64,000 bases of DNA from Hybos culiciformis. Taxonomy: Eukaryota > Arthropoda > Insecta > Diptera > Hybotidae. Shown here in pieces: positions 1 through 11,500 of the stretch. Location of the stretch: contig OZ023275.1 of NCBI GenBank assembly GCA_964007475.1, positions 17,277,829 to 17,341,828 on the forward strand, read 5' to 3'. The position numbers were made by a program, and so were the translations under genes. The notes beneath the pieces were generated by a model, which ran no database searches, was not told the origin of the DNA, and saw only the letters and a program-made list of their open reading frames with translations. Numbering within the stretch: position 1 is the stretch's first letter; the number at the start of each line of letters is the position of its first letter.

Positions 1-1275
1 TAGTTTATTAGTTGTTAAATGAGTGTTACTTTACAGTGAAAATAATAATTAGAAAAAATGACAAATACCTATTATTCAATTTATATTTTTATAAATAATT
101 TATGTAAAAGTGCGTAAGTTCGTAAATTGCAGCCATATATATAAATATATAATGGAGGGTCTGAAGAACCTCCACCTGCTCCAACATAACCATAATCTGT
201 ACATAAAGAATATCTTGATTTTTTTCTTATTATTTTTAATGCAGGGAAAAACGATTTTATACTATGAAGTTATACATATATATACATATATATTTGTTTT
301 TTTTCAATTCAGATAAAACTACAAACAATAAAACCATGTCAAATTTATTCAGTTTAAGCAAGATTTGAAAAAATACGCATACACAATTTTCCTGTTTCAT
401 AATAATTAAAGTGAAAATATAAAATAAATATGAAAAAATAATACGTATAATGTATTTATCTAAACTCATATGAATTAATTTATATAATTTAAATGGTATA
501 TCGAAATATGTACATTTGTTAACAATTTCAATAAAAACTATCCTTATTGTTGAAAATTTCATGATTTCATTATGTTGGCTTGTTAAAGATATTGATTTTA
601 TTTTATTCACCATCTTTATTGTGAAATGCTTTGTATCTTTGAATTAATAATAAAATAAAAAATAAATAAATTAAAGAAAATGAAATAAAAATATTTAAAT
701 TTGTGCTCTTAGAAACAAATAAAATTTAATATTAACATTTTTCTTATCGTTTTAGGTTTCTGTTAATATTTTTGCGCGTTTTTTTAAATTATAATGGCTT
801 GAGAGTTGTAATAATATTTCATTCAATGAACCCTAAATACATTACACACTTCTCATATACATAAGCCAGGCTATAATCAAAATTTTTGTAAAAACTTTAA
901 AAAAATATTTTTCAAAGCTTAACTATAAATTAAAATATGTAAGTTTAAAAGTTATATTAATAATTATAATATTAATATTAAAATGGTATGAAATATTATA
1001 TATTCGATGTTTATAGCATAGAACTGTAATAAAAATTATTGAAAATCCATAACATCTTAAATAATTTAATAATTTATAGCAATTACAGAAATAGTTCGTA
1101 AATTTGACTAATAAAGTCTTAGACAGAAATTGTACTTTTAATGATCATTACTTTTTTTCAAAGTGTTGCTAATTAATGGTTAAAAATATATTTTATAAAA
1201 GGTGTTGATAAATAAGCTTTAATGGATTAATTGACGCACATTATTGTATCATTACTATAACGTGTACTATTGCTA
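1..1275. other. AT-rich intergenic DNA, no gene seen
   Basis: No reading frame here has splice signals, composition or family resemblance that I can defend. A short less AT-rich stretch near 150-215 is open in all three minus-strand frames, so it gives no frame discrimination and I do not call it an exon. The right limit is the target-site duplication of the transposon that starts at 1281. Confidence 0.6.
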
Positions 1276-1463
1276 CAAAGGCCCTTATCATGGAATTCGT
1301 TTTCACCTTTCGAATTCGCTAAAAGCGAATTTCCGAATCATGGAATTCGATAGTGAATTTCCTTATAAATTTTCAGTTTTGGCGAATGTCAATTTTCAAT
1401 TTTCAATTAAAAATGCAATTTCAATTTCCATTTTTACTCTTTTTTTTATTAACATTCCTATTA

Positions 1464-1502
1464 CTAGGTGGGGCAACTTTTTATTTAAGCTGCCCCACCT
1501 AG
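1464..1502. repeat. Perfect 12-bp inverted repeat (hairpin)
   Basis: CTAGGTGGGGCA at 1464-1475 is followed 15 bases later by its exact reverse complement at 1491-1502. It lies inside the left part of the 1281-3053 transposon and is much more GC-rich than its surroundings. It could be a subterminal structure of that transposon or a scar of another insertion. Confidence 0.6.
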
Positions 1503-1737
1503 AAATTTTTTTTTTGGGTTTTTTATTAAAATCACAATTCGCCGCGTATCTAACTTTCGCTCTGCATCTCTAACCATATCATAGAATTCGACACCTAACT
1601 GAGCGAAACGTCAAAAAAAATCGAATGTAAGAATACAAAAGCAAAAACAAAAAAGTATATAATTTTTTTATGAAGAAGTGTTTTTTTATAATTTTCAAGT
1701 CTCTTTTTTTTAAATAAAAATAAAAATTGTTAGCTAA

Positions 1738-2219
1738 AGTGCCGTTTCCTTGAACCACTCAGAAAGGGCTGAAACTTGGAGGAGTGGTAGAGGCGGTGCC
1801 CAAACTCCCAAAACTGAAATCAGTTCTTGGGGCAAAGGCCCTGTTTCGGAGATAGGGCCCCCCAAAGTTTTCATACATTTTTGTATAGAAAAAATTTTTT
1901 TGTGCCCGTTTTGCCCTATTTTTGGGCAGGTAATAGAGGTGGTCCCTAAAATGTTAAATCGGAGACGGTTTTTGCGGGAAGGCCCCCATTTCGGAGTTAT
2001 GGCCCTTCAAAATTTTCATACGTTACATCATACGTTTAGCCTTTTTCCAAAAAGTTTTAAACAACTTTGACGAGAAATTAATTTTTCAAAAAACGGGGGC
2101 GGGCGGTCACTACCCAAAAAAAGGGCAAATCGGGCACAAAAAAAAATTTTTTTTTGGGCACCACCTCTACCCCCCCTCCAAGTTTCAGCCCATTCTGAGT
2201 GATTGAAGAAAACGGCACT
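1738..2219. mobile_element. GC-rich foldback element, copy 1 (nested)
   Basis: The sequence begins AGTGCCGTTT and ends with the reverse complement AAACGGCACT. Inside, the motif CACTCAGAA.GGGCTGAAACT near the left end is mirrored near the right end. Blocks rich in GGGGCAAAGGCCC and GGGCCCCCCAAAG, then tracts around TTTGTGCCCG, match the element at 20688-21186, so both belong to one family. This copy is more diverged and its arms are less symmetric towards the centre. It lies wholly within the 1281-3053 transposon and therefore inserted later. The predicted short frames in it are by-products of the palindrome, not genes. Confidence 0.75.
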
Positions 2220-3058
2220 TCTCCAGCTATTTTTATAAAACCAAATAAATTTATGTTAAAGTTCCCTTAGAAATGAAATACGGATAGACAAATTTTTTTT
2301 GTGCTGAAATTTATATCTAAAAAACTTTGCATCAGATTTATCTCAAAATTTTTTTTTTTTTTCGATTTTAAAATTTTTGAAAAGTAATGATTTTGATACT
2401 TTAAAGATTTTTAAATTAAGGATTTTCTAATTTAACATTTTTTTAAAGAGTTTTCGTCATACCTACAACCGAAAAAATGAAATTTACACAAATTTTTTTT
2501 TAAATTCTACTGCATCAACTCAGTAGAATTTAATTCGCAGTAAATTTTCGCAAAATCGAAATCGATGATACAAAATAAAAGATGTATTTTCGCCCGCCGA
2601 ATGTATAATAGAACCCAATTCATAATTTTCCCTCCAATGGAAAAGTGGATGAAAATTTCCTCTCAATAAAATTTACGAATTTCTTTTTTTTAATTCATAG
2701 AAAAATGATTAAAGGGAATAACAACATTATTTTCGAGTATTTTTTTTTTGCATAAAATTTTTTTTTTTTTTTTGTAATAAAATGAAAATTTTTATGTAAA
2801 CCATAATTATTCTAGAAAATAAATATTATTTTTTATTTTACTTATGAATTTTAAGATTTTATTCCTGTTTATTTTTGAATATAAAAAAAAAAATTTTTTT
2901 TACACCTACACTAAATAAATTACATCTATGATAAACTGACAGATTAAAAACATTCGCCAAAAAAGCGTAGAATTCCATGTTACTGAAAAAGATTCGCAGC
3001 GATTTTGAGATTCGCGTCGAGTCGAAAATGAAGGCGAGTTCCATGATAAGGGCCAAAG

Positions 3059-4603
3059 TGTCGCAATCGCAACGTCAATTAACTTTAAGTCTCCAAAAAT
3101 TTGGTCATAAAATTCTTTACGTTATGTCTCATTAAAGTTATGACACCCTTAGATTTAAACTAAAAATTAGGCTGTTAATTTTGCAGAATGTTTTCGGATA
3201 TAGAATTTTGTCCACACGGAATTAAATTTTGAAATATAATCTTTTTTCCACACAATATTTCGTTATCCAGTATTCTTACCCCATTCCACTAAAATGTTCT
3301 AAAATTTTGACTACCTTAGTTGTAAAAACTGAGGCAAAAAATCAGATCTGTCTGTTCAAATAGTTTTTCTCCAACTAGGTACCTACTTAACTTTAAGAAA
3401 CGAATTTTATTTCATAAACAAACATTATTTATATTATATATATATAGGTATATGTTCTTATTATACTAAAGATACAGATAATGCTTACTTCACTTTAGAT
3501 TTAATTTATTTACAATAAAAAAGGTAAAAAAATAAAATGTGGTATCATCATAATTACATCAAGTCCAAAACAAAATAGATACAGCCATCATTAAACATGC
3601 AATGGAAACATAAGGTGATTTTCTTTCACCAATTCTCGCTAATTTCCAAAAAATTCCCAACATTCTAAAACCAAAATTAATTTAATTAGACATTGTTGTT
3701 GAGGTCATTTAATATTAATTATCATTTATTTTGCGAAATATGAGGTGAAGGACCTTTAAAAATCGTGACAGATAAAATACAAAATATTCCGATTGTACTA
3801 TTCGTATGTTATGTTGTCAAAATTGTAAATTACACTAATTACAGATCAGTAGATAAGAATCTATTAAAAATTTGAATGTAGAATTATGATATTTGTTTGA
3901 TGATCATGAAATAAACGAGTTGAATGTATAGGTATTTAACTTGAGTTGGCCAACTTAAAATTTAATAATTTGTAAAGTTTTTGAACGCGTTTAATAAAAA
4001 AAATAGTAAATATCCCTTGAACTTCGAATGCTATGCAACCAACATGACCAGCTTACCTACCCTGTTTTATTTCTGTCCATTATACTTGGAAATAAAGATC
4101 TTAAATAAGCACAGGTGCAAATTAGGAGTAAAATCACTGACAATAAACTTTGAAAATTGAACAACGCACTCTAAAAAAAGAATTAAAATTGTAATAAATA
4201 AAAACTTATAATAATTAATTTTTATTTTTTAATTACCATTTTAATTGAAAATCTGTTTTGTTCCAAGTCCAACCAAGTTTTTTTCGTAAATGTTTTTTTT
4301 GTTTACAATTTTAATAAAATTCTTTTCTTGCCAACAATAAACTGGATGTCGTTATTATTTTTGGGTGAGTCGATTTCTATAATTTCTATAAAAAGATGTT
4401 TTCGCTTCGGCTGTGCTAATCGTTATTTTCTGGCACTAAAAGTTAGTACCTACCCAAAATTTTAAAAATAATTAAAAAACAACCAACAATCGTAAAAAAA
4501 GAAAATCGTCGAATCAATTATGAAATATTGTTAGAATGTTATTTGTTTCTATAATAGATAAAGAGAGATATTTTATTTCATGTTGAACGCGGAATTTATT
4601 ATA
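3059..4603. other. AT-rich intergenic DNA, no gene seen
   Basis: Nothing codes convincingly here on either strand. The stretch separates the composite transposon from the palindromic MITE at about 4604 and lies downstream of the NCBP1 3' end. Confidence 0.6.
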
Positions 4604-4906
4604 CTTTAACCAAAGACTATGTAGGTATGTCATAAAGGATTCAGTCCCATATAAAAAATATAGACCAAAAAAATTTAAATAAAAATCTTAAATCACACCT
4701 CATGAGCTTACATTTATTGTTTTGAGAGTTTGGCTCACAAAAACTTAAAACTTTAAAAATAATAACTTAAAACTTTAAAAGCTTTTGTGAGAGTGAAATT
4801 CTCAAGAAATAAATATAATCTCATGGGGTTGTGATTTAAGATTTTTTGATTTATATATGTATTGTATGGGACTAAATCCTCTATGATAACATACTCTTTG
4901 CTTTAA
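4604..4906. mobile_element. Palindromic MITE, about 300 bp
   Basis: The two halves are imperfect reverse complements of each other. The left half contains TTTAACCAAAGACTATG, then AGGATTCAGTCCCATA, then ATCTTAAATCACACC. The right half carries the complements of TTAAAGCAAAGAGTATG, AGGATTTAGTCCCATA and ATCTTAAATCACAACC in mirrored order. Arm length is over 120 bp with several indels. No frame codes. The outer limits are approximate and I could not fix a target duplication. It lies about 600 bp downstream of the NCBP1 stop codon. Confidence 0.65.
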
Positions 4907-5360
4907 CACAATTAAATCATGTGGAACAAATTAAATTTTCCAGTTTAAAATAAAAAAAAAAAAAATTCAGCTCTTATCTTCCATTTTGTTAGCCACGTAA
5001 ATAGGTATTCTTTTTTTCATGAAGTTAGATTCATCGTCTAGTCCGAAAATTATTATAATTGATTATTTTGGCTTTTAACACAAACGCATTTTTTTTTTTC
5101 TACTATTACTATTTTCACTTTTCAATGATATTTAATAATTTGTAGTTGAAGAATTCATCATTTCATATCACTCTTCAAATGAGCACCAGAAATCTTAAGT
5201 CTAATGCCGACGGCACAAAACAGTTTTTAACCATTTCACGTCTAAATGATTTCCGTGAGTTTTATTTTTAGATGAAAGCTATTTTTGTTTGTAATTCAAA
5301 AATAAATAACTAAAATTTCTTGATAAAAGTATGTTTACTTTATGCAAGCATTTTATAGTC

Positions 5361-5366
5361 TTTATT
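5361..5366 (-). promoter_or_regulatory. Poly(A) signal of NCBP1
   Basis: AATAAA on the minus strand, about 150 bases after the NCBP1 stop codon. It is the first canonical hexamer downstream of the stop, so it is the likely 3'-end signal, though transcript data would be needed to confirm it. Confidence 0.5.
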
Positions 5367-5512
5367 AAAATGTTTGTAGAATACAATAAATCAATTTCAT
5401 ATTATGTAAATAAATCATTTCAAAGAACTAGATAAAGGGGTGAGGAACAATATTTAACTGCTATGAAATTTACATATTATCGTTAAATCTTGAATTTCAA
5501 ATTATACATAAT

Positions 5513-8500
5513 CTAAGCTCTTAATGCTATAAATTGCTGGAACACATCTAAAATATGACTGTCTAAATCTGATGTGAACAAAAGAGTCTCCAGGGTATTG
5601 CTGTATTTTTGAACTTGTTCATGATGCTGAAAAAAAGAGTAAATATTAGTTGTCTTTACAATTTACAATTTGAATGTTTTAAATAGATTTTAGATGAAAT
5701 AAGGATGTAAAGAAAAAACCTAAAATTTCATTAATAATTCTATAATTTATTAAAAAATGTTACAAATTACCATTAAGAACACCTGTTGAAGTCTACCGAT
5801 AGTCCATCGATACCAGTCAGTATCATAGTCTCTTCCATCTGTATCACAACGCACTAAATGTTCAGATAAAATCATTATAAAGCGTTGAAAAACTATCAAA
5901 AACAATCTTTTTTGATCAACATTGGCTGCTTCCAGTTTTTCTTCCATTCTTTCGACAACCTAAAACCGATAAAAAATTATTAAAGATTCGATGAAAGGTC
6001 AATACTTTCAAGAAATTAATAACAAAAATTTAATATATAGTCGAATATAAAAATTAGATGAAAAAATATAGTGCTATGCAAATATACCATAGAAGAATTT
6101 GTTTCCAAATTTTTACATTTTTCTTAATCTTTATATTTTTCGAATTTAGATTATTTTCCAAGTTTCCAAAAATCATCGTGAAAGTGAAAAGTTATGACTT
6201 ATGAGTTAGGTAGTTTCAAAAAATTTAAATATTTAATAAATTTTCGAAACCCTGTACGTACTTATATTAAGCTAGTTGTCAAAAATTATTAAAAATAACT
6301 TCCGATTTTTAAAGTTCAAGTTTTCTTTAATTTTGAGTATAATTTATTATTGTATTGAAATCAATAGGGTGTAAATTTATAATTTAACAGAGTATACTTA
6401 ATTTAAAAAAAAAAGATATTAATATAACTATGTAACAAATGATTCTTTATGGATGTTGGAGAAAAATTAGGGAAATTGAACTAATAGATATATATAATTA
6501 TTATGATTATTCAATTTATCATTTAACAAAAGACTTTAATTAAAAAAAGAATAAAATAAAATCTTCGTTAGAGAAATTATTATAAATTCTTAAAAAATAA
6601 GAAAAATAATTTCTCACTCCGAATTGTGATTATGACATATCAAGGTTACTCAGAATATTTACTGAAAATGATAATAAATCATTAATCTTAATTAAGACAA
6701 AAATAAGGTAAATTTTTCAACATGAAATTCTCGTAATACACATAGAGTTTTGTTACCGACACTTTTTAAGGATCTTTTTCAATGTTTTTGATCGGGTTAC
6801 GCATCGCATGTCGCACTTCGCGTCCTTATATGGAAAAAGAATCATATTTTTAGTCTTCCTGAATAAGCAAAAAAGCTATATAAAAAAGTTTCAATTCGGG
6901 TTTCCCAAAACCACACCAAACTTTCTTAGTTATTGTTTATAACAAATTTACATTATAAAACCGATTCCATCAACCATTAATTCTTATAAAACAAATAAAA
7001 ACAAAGTGAACAAAATAAATAAAAGTGAATACATACTTCTTCAGTTGGTTTATCAGAGTTGTCAGCTGGTTTTTTACGTTTTGATGCAGCACCTTCTTCA
7101 TCAGATTCACTGGACGATGAATCCGCTCTTGCAAGCTTTTCCTTGGCATCTTGTAATTCAGAGCCTATTTATAATAAACAGAAAAACAATATGAAATTGA
7201 ATAAACAATAAAAAGAAAAAAATATTTTGATTTTTTTTTCGTGAAAATTTAATTGAAATTAAATTTTCCTGAATGATACACTAAGTATAAAAATTATATA
7301 ATTCTTTTGGGAAATTGGCGTGCTCTAAATTATTTAGAAAATAAAACCCAACTAAGATTTGAGATTATCTTAATAAACTGGTTTTTGTCTATTGTGAAAA
7401 ATTTTGTAAAAAAAAAACTTTCTTTCTTTCACAAACATTCCTAAACATCACCGAATATTCTTCAAGAACATCCAGTACAGCATATGCATTGGATGAGAAT
7501 ATTCAAATTCCAAGTCCGAATACATTCAAATTTTCCACCGCAACTATGAATATCATTTTATTTTTAGCGTCAAATATTGGAAATGTTCAGATCAGACTTA
7601 AAAAAAAAAAGAAAACAGATTTAGGTACTTACTTAATTTTATAACGTGCTTATTCATTTTTTTGATAGTTAAATGCAAAATTTCCCACAAATACATTTTA
7701 GTAAATTCAATAGTCATTTCTTTAGAGAAGATCCAAGTTGCTACCGCTGAACAACCAACAATTTGAGTTTTTAATAATTTATCGATGATAACAACCATCA
7801 TTTGCTGATGATTACGCCACAGTTCAAATGTATTATGTAATATATGAATTTGCGCTTCCTCTGAATCTGCCAACATCTAATTCAAGAAAGATATATTTTT
7901 TATTATGCTTTATTGTACCATGCCAATAATTTGTCGATCGACAAAGTTTAATTTCTATTTCTTTTTATAAATGATAACACATAATATGTGCATATTATAA
8001 TATGTGCATATGATAAATAAATTACCTTAAACACGTAATGAAATTTTGATATCGCAGCAAAACTATGTGAAAATGATTTTGAACCCAAATTCAACAGAGT
8101 TTGAACAAATACATCTATTTTCAATGGATTAAAGTCAGACATCTCGCTATCAGCATTTTCATCTGAATTGGGAATTTCTTTTAATACATTCAAGACTTCT
8201 TCAGCGGTGCATTTTTGCCGAATAGCAACAACCAATTGATGAGCAACAGCAGTTCCTGGTAATGCAGCTGAAATTAAAATTTTTATTATTATTAGTTATG
8301 GAAGCAAAATTTTGGCATAAAATTTCACTTCATTTATAAAACCATATGATGTGATAATTTTATTTTGGAAGTTATATCATTCATAATTAACATGGATCAA
8401 GATGAAGTTTCATAAGTTCATCATTAAAAAATAATAAAATTAAAAATTATTATAAAAATATCATATTTTGAGTTATTGTTAATAAATTTGCCTTTAAACG

Positions 8501-11500
8501 ATCTGAATTAGGAAAATATAATGCTTATATGAAATATGAATAAAATAGTAAATTTTAATTATTTTCTAATTGCTTTAAATATGATGTGAAATATACATGT
8601 ATTGTTAACAAAAAATTAATAATAAAATGCGGAAGAAAAGTTACAAAATATAAATTATTTTATTATTGTGATTGTCTCTTATATGTAAAAACACGCAATA
8701 CAAAACGAAATTTATTACGATACCTACACTAAAAAGTCACTAAACAATTTATGTCATTAACATTTGAAATTTTTATTTTAAAGCATAAATGTAAAAACTT
8801 TATTTCTACATTTGTTGAAATCAAAAAGAAATTAAAAATCTTTGTATTATCTGTTTATTTCTAAAATTTTAAATTTATGTTGTTTAAATTATCCAGATAA
8901 AGCTGCAATAGCTTTAACCAATTCGTTATGTTATTTAATTGCAATTTATTATGATTGATAAAATTTAACTAGAAAATTATAATGTGTTAGGTACTAAAAC
9001 TTTAAAAATTTGTAATTTAATATGCCCATTGTTAAAATATTATAATATTTAATGTATTTACAATGTAGAGGTGTATAAATGTAATCACAATTTACCAGAT
9101 GCCTCAAAATTATAATGCTTAAAGAAAATAAAAACAAAAAAAATGATTTTTTTAAGGTCACGAAATATGCACATATTTGAATAAAAAAAATATTTAGTTA
9201 GTTACTTACTATACTATAATACATCAACTTATAATCTTTTTTTTATCGAATCACTATAAATAAAGCCCGTTGTAGTTGAATACAACGGATCTAGATAAAT
9301 GATTAGGAATACAAAAAAAATGAAATGTAGAAACTCTGATGTCTTTATTTTCAAAACAGATTTTTCGAACTTTTGGGTTATGCAAAGCTTGATATTGTAC
9401 AGCGCCCCTAAAACTTACTACGAGTTACATTAGACGTGTTCAGTGCCTTAAGCATGTGCATCCCAAGTTTTGGAAACATTTAAAAATATTTATTCAAGGT
9501 TTATTTTAGAGATAACAATATTTTACGAGCTTACATAATTTCGTTATTGCAATAAAATCAAACACTTTTTTTACAAAAAAAATTTCCATCCGCACTTTGT
9601 TTTATATTACAGATCCACATATATGTTAAAAATTAAAATAAAAATATTCGGAAGACTTTTATGAAAAAAAAAAAAAAAAAAACAACAGTAGATATGGTTG
9701 AAAGAAGCTTAAACATTTTTTTCTTTTATTTTATTATTAATCCAGATTATTAAATGTCTAGAGTTTTTTAAGAAATTATTCTGGCGGAAAAATTAGACTA
9801 TATACCAAATATCAAAATATTCAAAAAATTTTATATGAATATGTACTATGAATGTATGTGCTATGTTATGTATGATGTAATTTTAAATCACGCACTAAAG
9901 CTAAATAATGTAACATTATATAATAATTAAAATTGCAATCAAATAAAATTTGCAATGGACTTTACTAATAACATAATATAGTATTGTATCTCAAGAACAT
10001 TTTCTTATAAAATATATGTGTTTGTTTGTAGTATATGTATATAGTTTAATAGTTTTGAAGTTCATTTGTAGGATAAGCAATTGAAAATATGATGTTGAAT
10101 TTAAAAATATTTTTTTTAAAGTAATTTATGCGAATGAATAATTACATAAAAAGATAATGTCGACGAAAAGTATGATGCAAAATATTTTAGCAAACAAACA
10201 GTTTATAGATAACATATTATTACATGCACATTTTATGTATGTGCAACATCATGGTTAAGAATACATATAGGCTCGCCGATACTTTGGAGGATTAGTAGTG
10301 TAGTGGTACTAAAACATTAAGAAATAGATAAGTATTTTATATTTATGAAATATAAAAGTTAAAACAAAATATTTCAATAATTATTCAAAATATAAATTTT
10401 ATTGTATGTAACTACTTATTGACATGTATAGAAATATGGACGACTGTATATGTATATTATTGGTAATATATATTATAATATATTTGATTGTATTATCAAA
10501 ATATGAAAAATATTAATTTCGGAAATTATTAAACATAATATTTTTAAACATAAAATCAAATTTCTTTAAGAACTTAGTTAATATTAGCCCTTGAATTAAT
10601 AGTTCATAAATAACCAGAATTTTAAAATTGTTAAGTCGAGGAGTTTATATTTTAAATTTGTATCAATCAAGAATATTGATGAATTTATAATTAAAAATGT
10701 TCAATTTCTTGTAAATAAATTAAATTCGAATATGTAAAATTAATGTAATTTTTTTTGTTCTTTTATTAAAATTTCGCGTGTTATACTTGCAATAATTATT
10801 TTAAATGTATTCAAAACACTAGAAGTTTAAAAAAAAAATACAATATGTAGCTTATACTGAACATTTAATTCATTAAAGAACAAACCTTTGCATAATGTGG
10901 ATTATTTAATAATAATCTTTAATTTTTTTTAACTAGGTGATGGTCTTGGTTTTTGTAAAACAAATTATAATAGAATGAATATTTCCTAGGCAGATTACCC
11001 ATTGTGTAACTGAGAATAACTTGAAATAACATCAAAAAAACAATTCTTTAAAAATAATATGAAAATTATTATATTATGTATAAAAAAAATAAAAACTAAT
11101 AAAAAAAATACTAACCTTGGCCAAATTTAATAAAATTTTAACTTAAAAAGTTAACATTAAGAAGGGATATTACAAGGAAACTACTATTAATATTGTTTCT
11201 AAAATTTTCTCAACGTTCTATTTTTTAATATATATTTTTTTTTTAATAATTTAGCTTTTATTTGACCAAAAATAAAATTACTTTAAACATAAACAAAACA
11301 ATGTGACAATTTCCAGGATTACAGAAAGAAAATATTAAAACTATAAGACACTATGTGAAATGAGACAACAAGTCTTTGAAATTTAAATCGATTTTAGGTT
11401 TGACTGTCGAACGGAGTACCTAACAAATTTTTTTTTTTTGAATAGAGAAACTTTGTTTACGACAATTAAAAAATGTACCTAACAACCTAACCATAACATA

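Larger units (their letters stand above)
1281..3053. mobile_element. Non-autonomous DNA transposon, 5-bp TSD, carrying a nested element
   Basis: The ends are inverted copies. The left end reads GCCCTTATCATGGAATTCG and the right end is its reverse complement with one mismatch (GCGAGTTCCATGATAAGGGC). The same pentamer, CAAAG, directly flanks both ends (1276-1280 and 3054-3058), so I read it as the target-site duplication. Subterminal GAATTC-containing motifs recur near both ends. No transposase frame is visible, so it is non-autonomous. A GC-rich foldback element (1738-2219) sits inside and makes up over a quarter of the length. A 5-bp duplication fits few superfamilies (Transib is one), but the termini do not prove membership. 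Boundaries are well supported; the superfamily is unknown. Confidence 0.75.

Noticed and set aside
110..316. Less AT-rich segment with Gly-rich or Met-Val-rich readings on the minus strand
   Set aside because: All three minus-strand frames stay open over the segment, so coding cannot be inferred, and no partner exon is visible.
1750..2070. 106-codon plus-strand frame
   Set aside because: It falls inside the first foldback element and its translation matches the second copy only as DNA repeats; no protein family is suggested.
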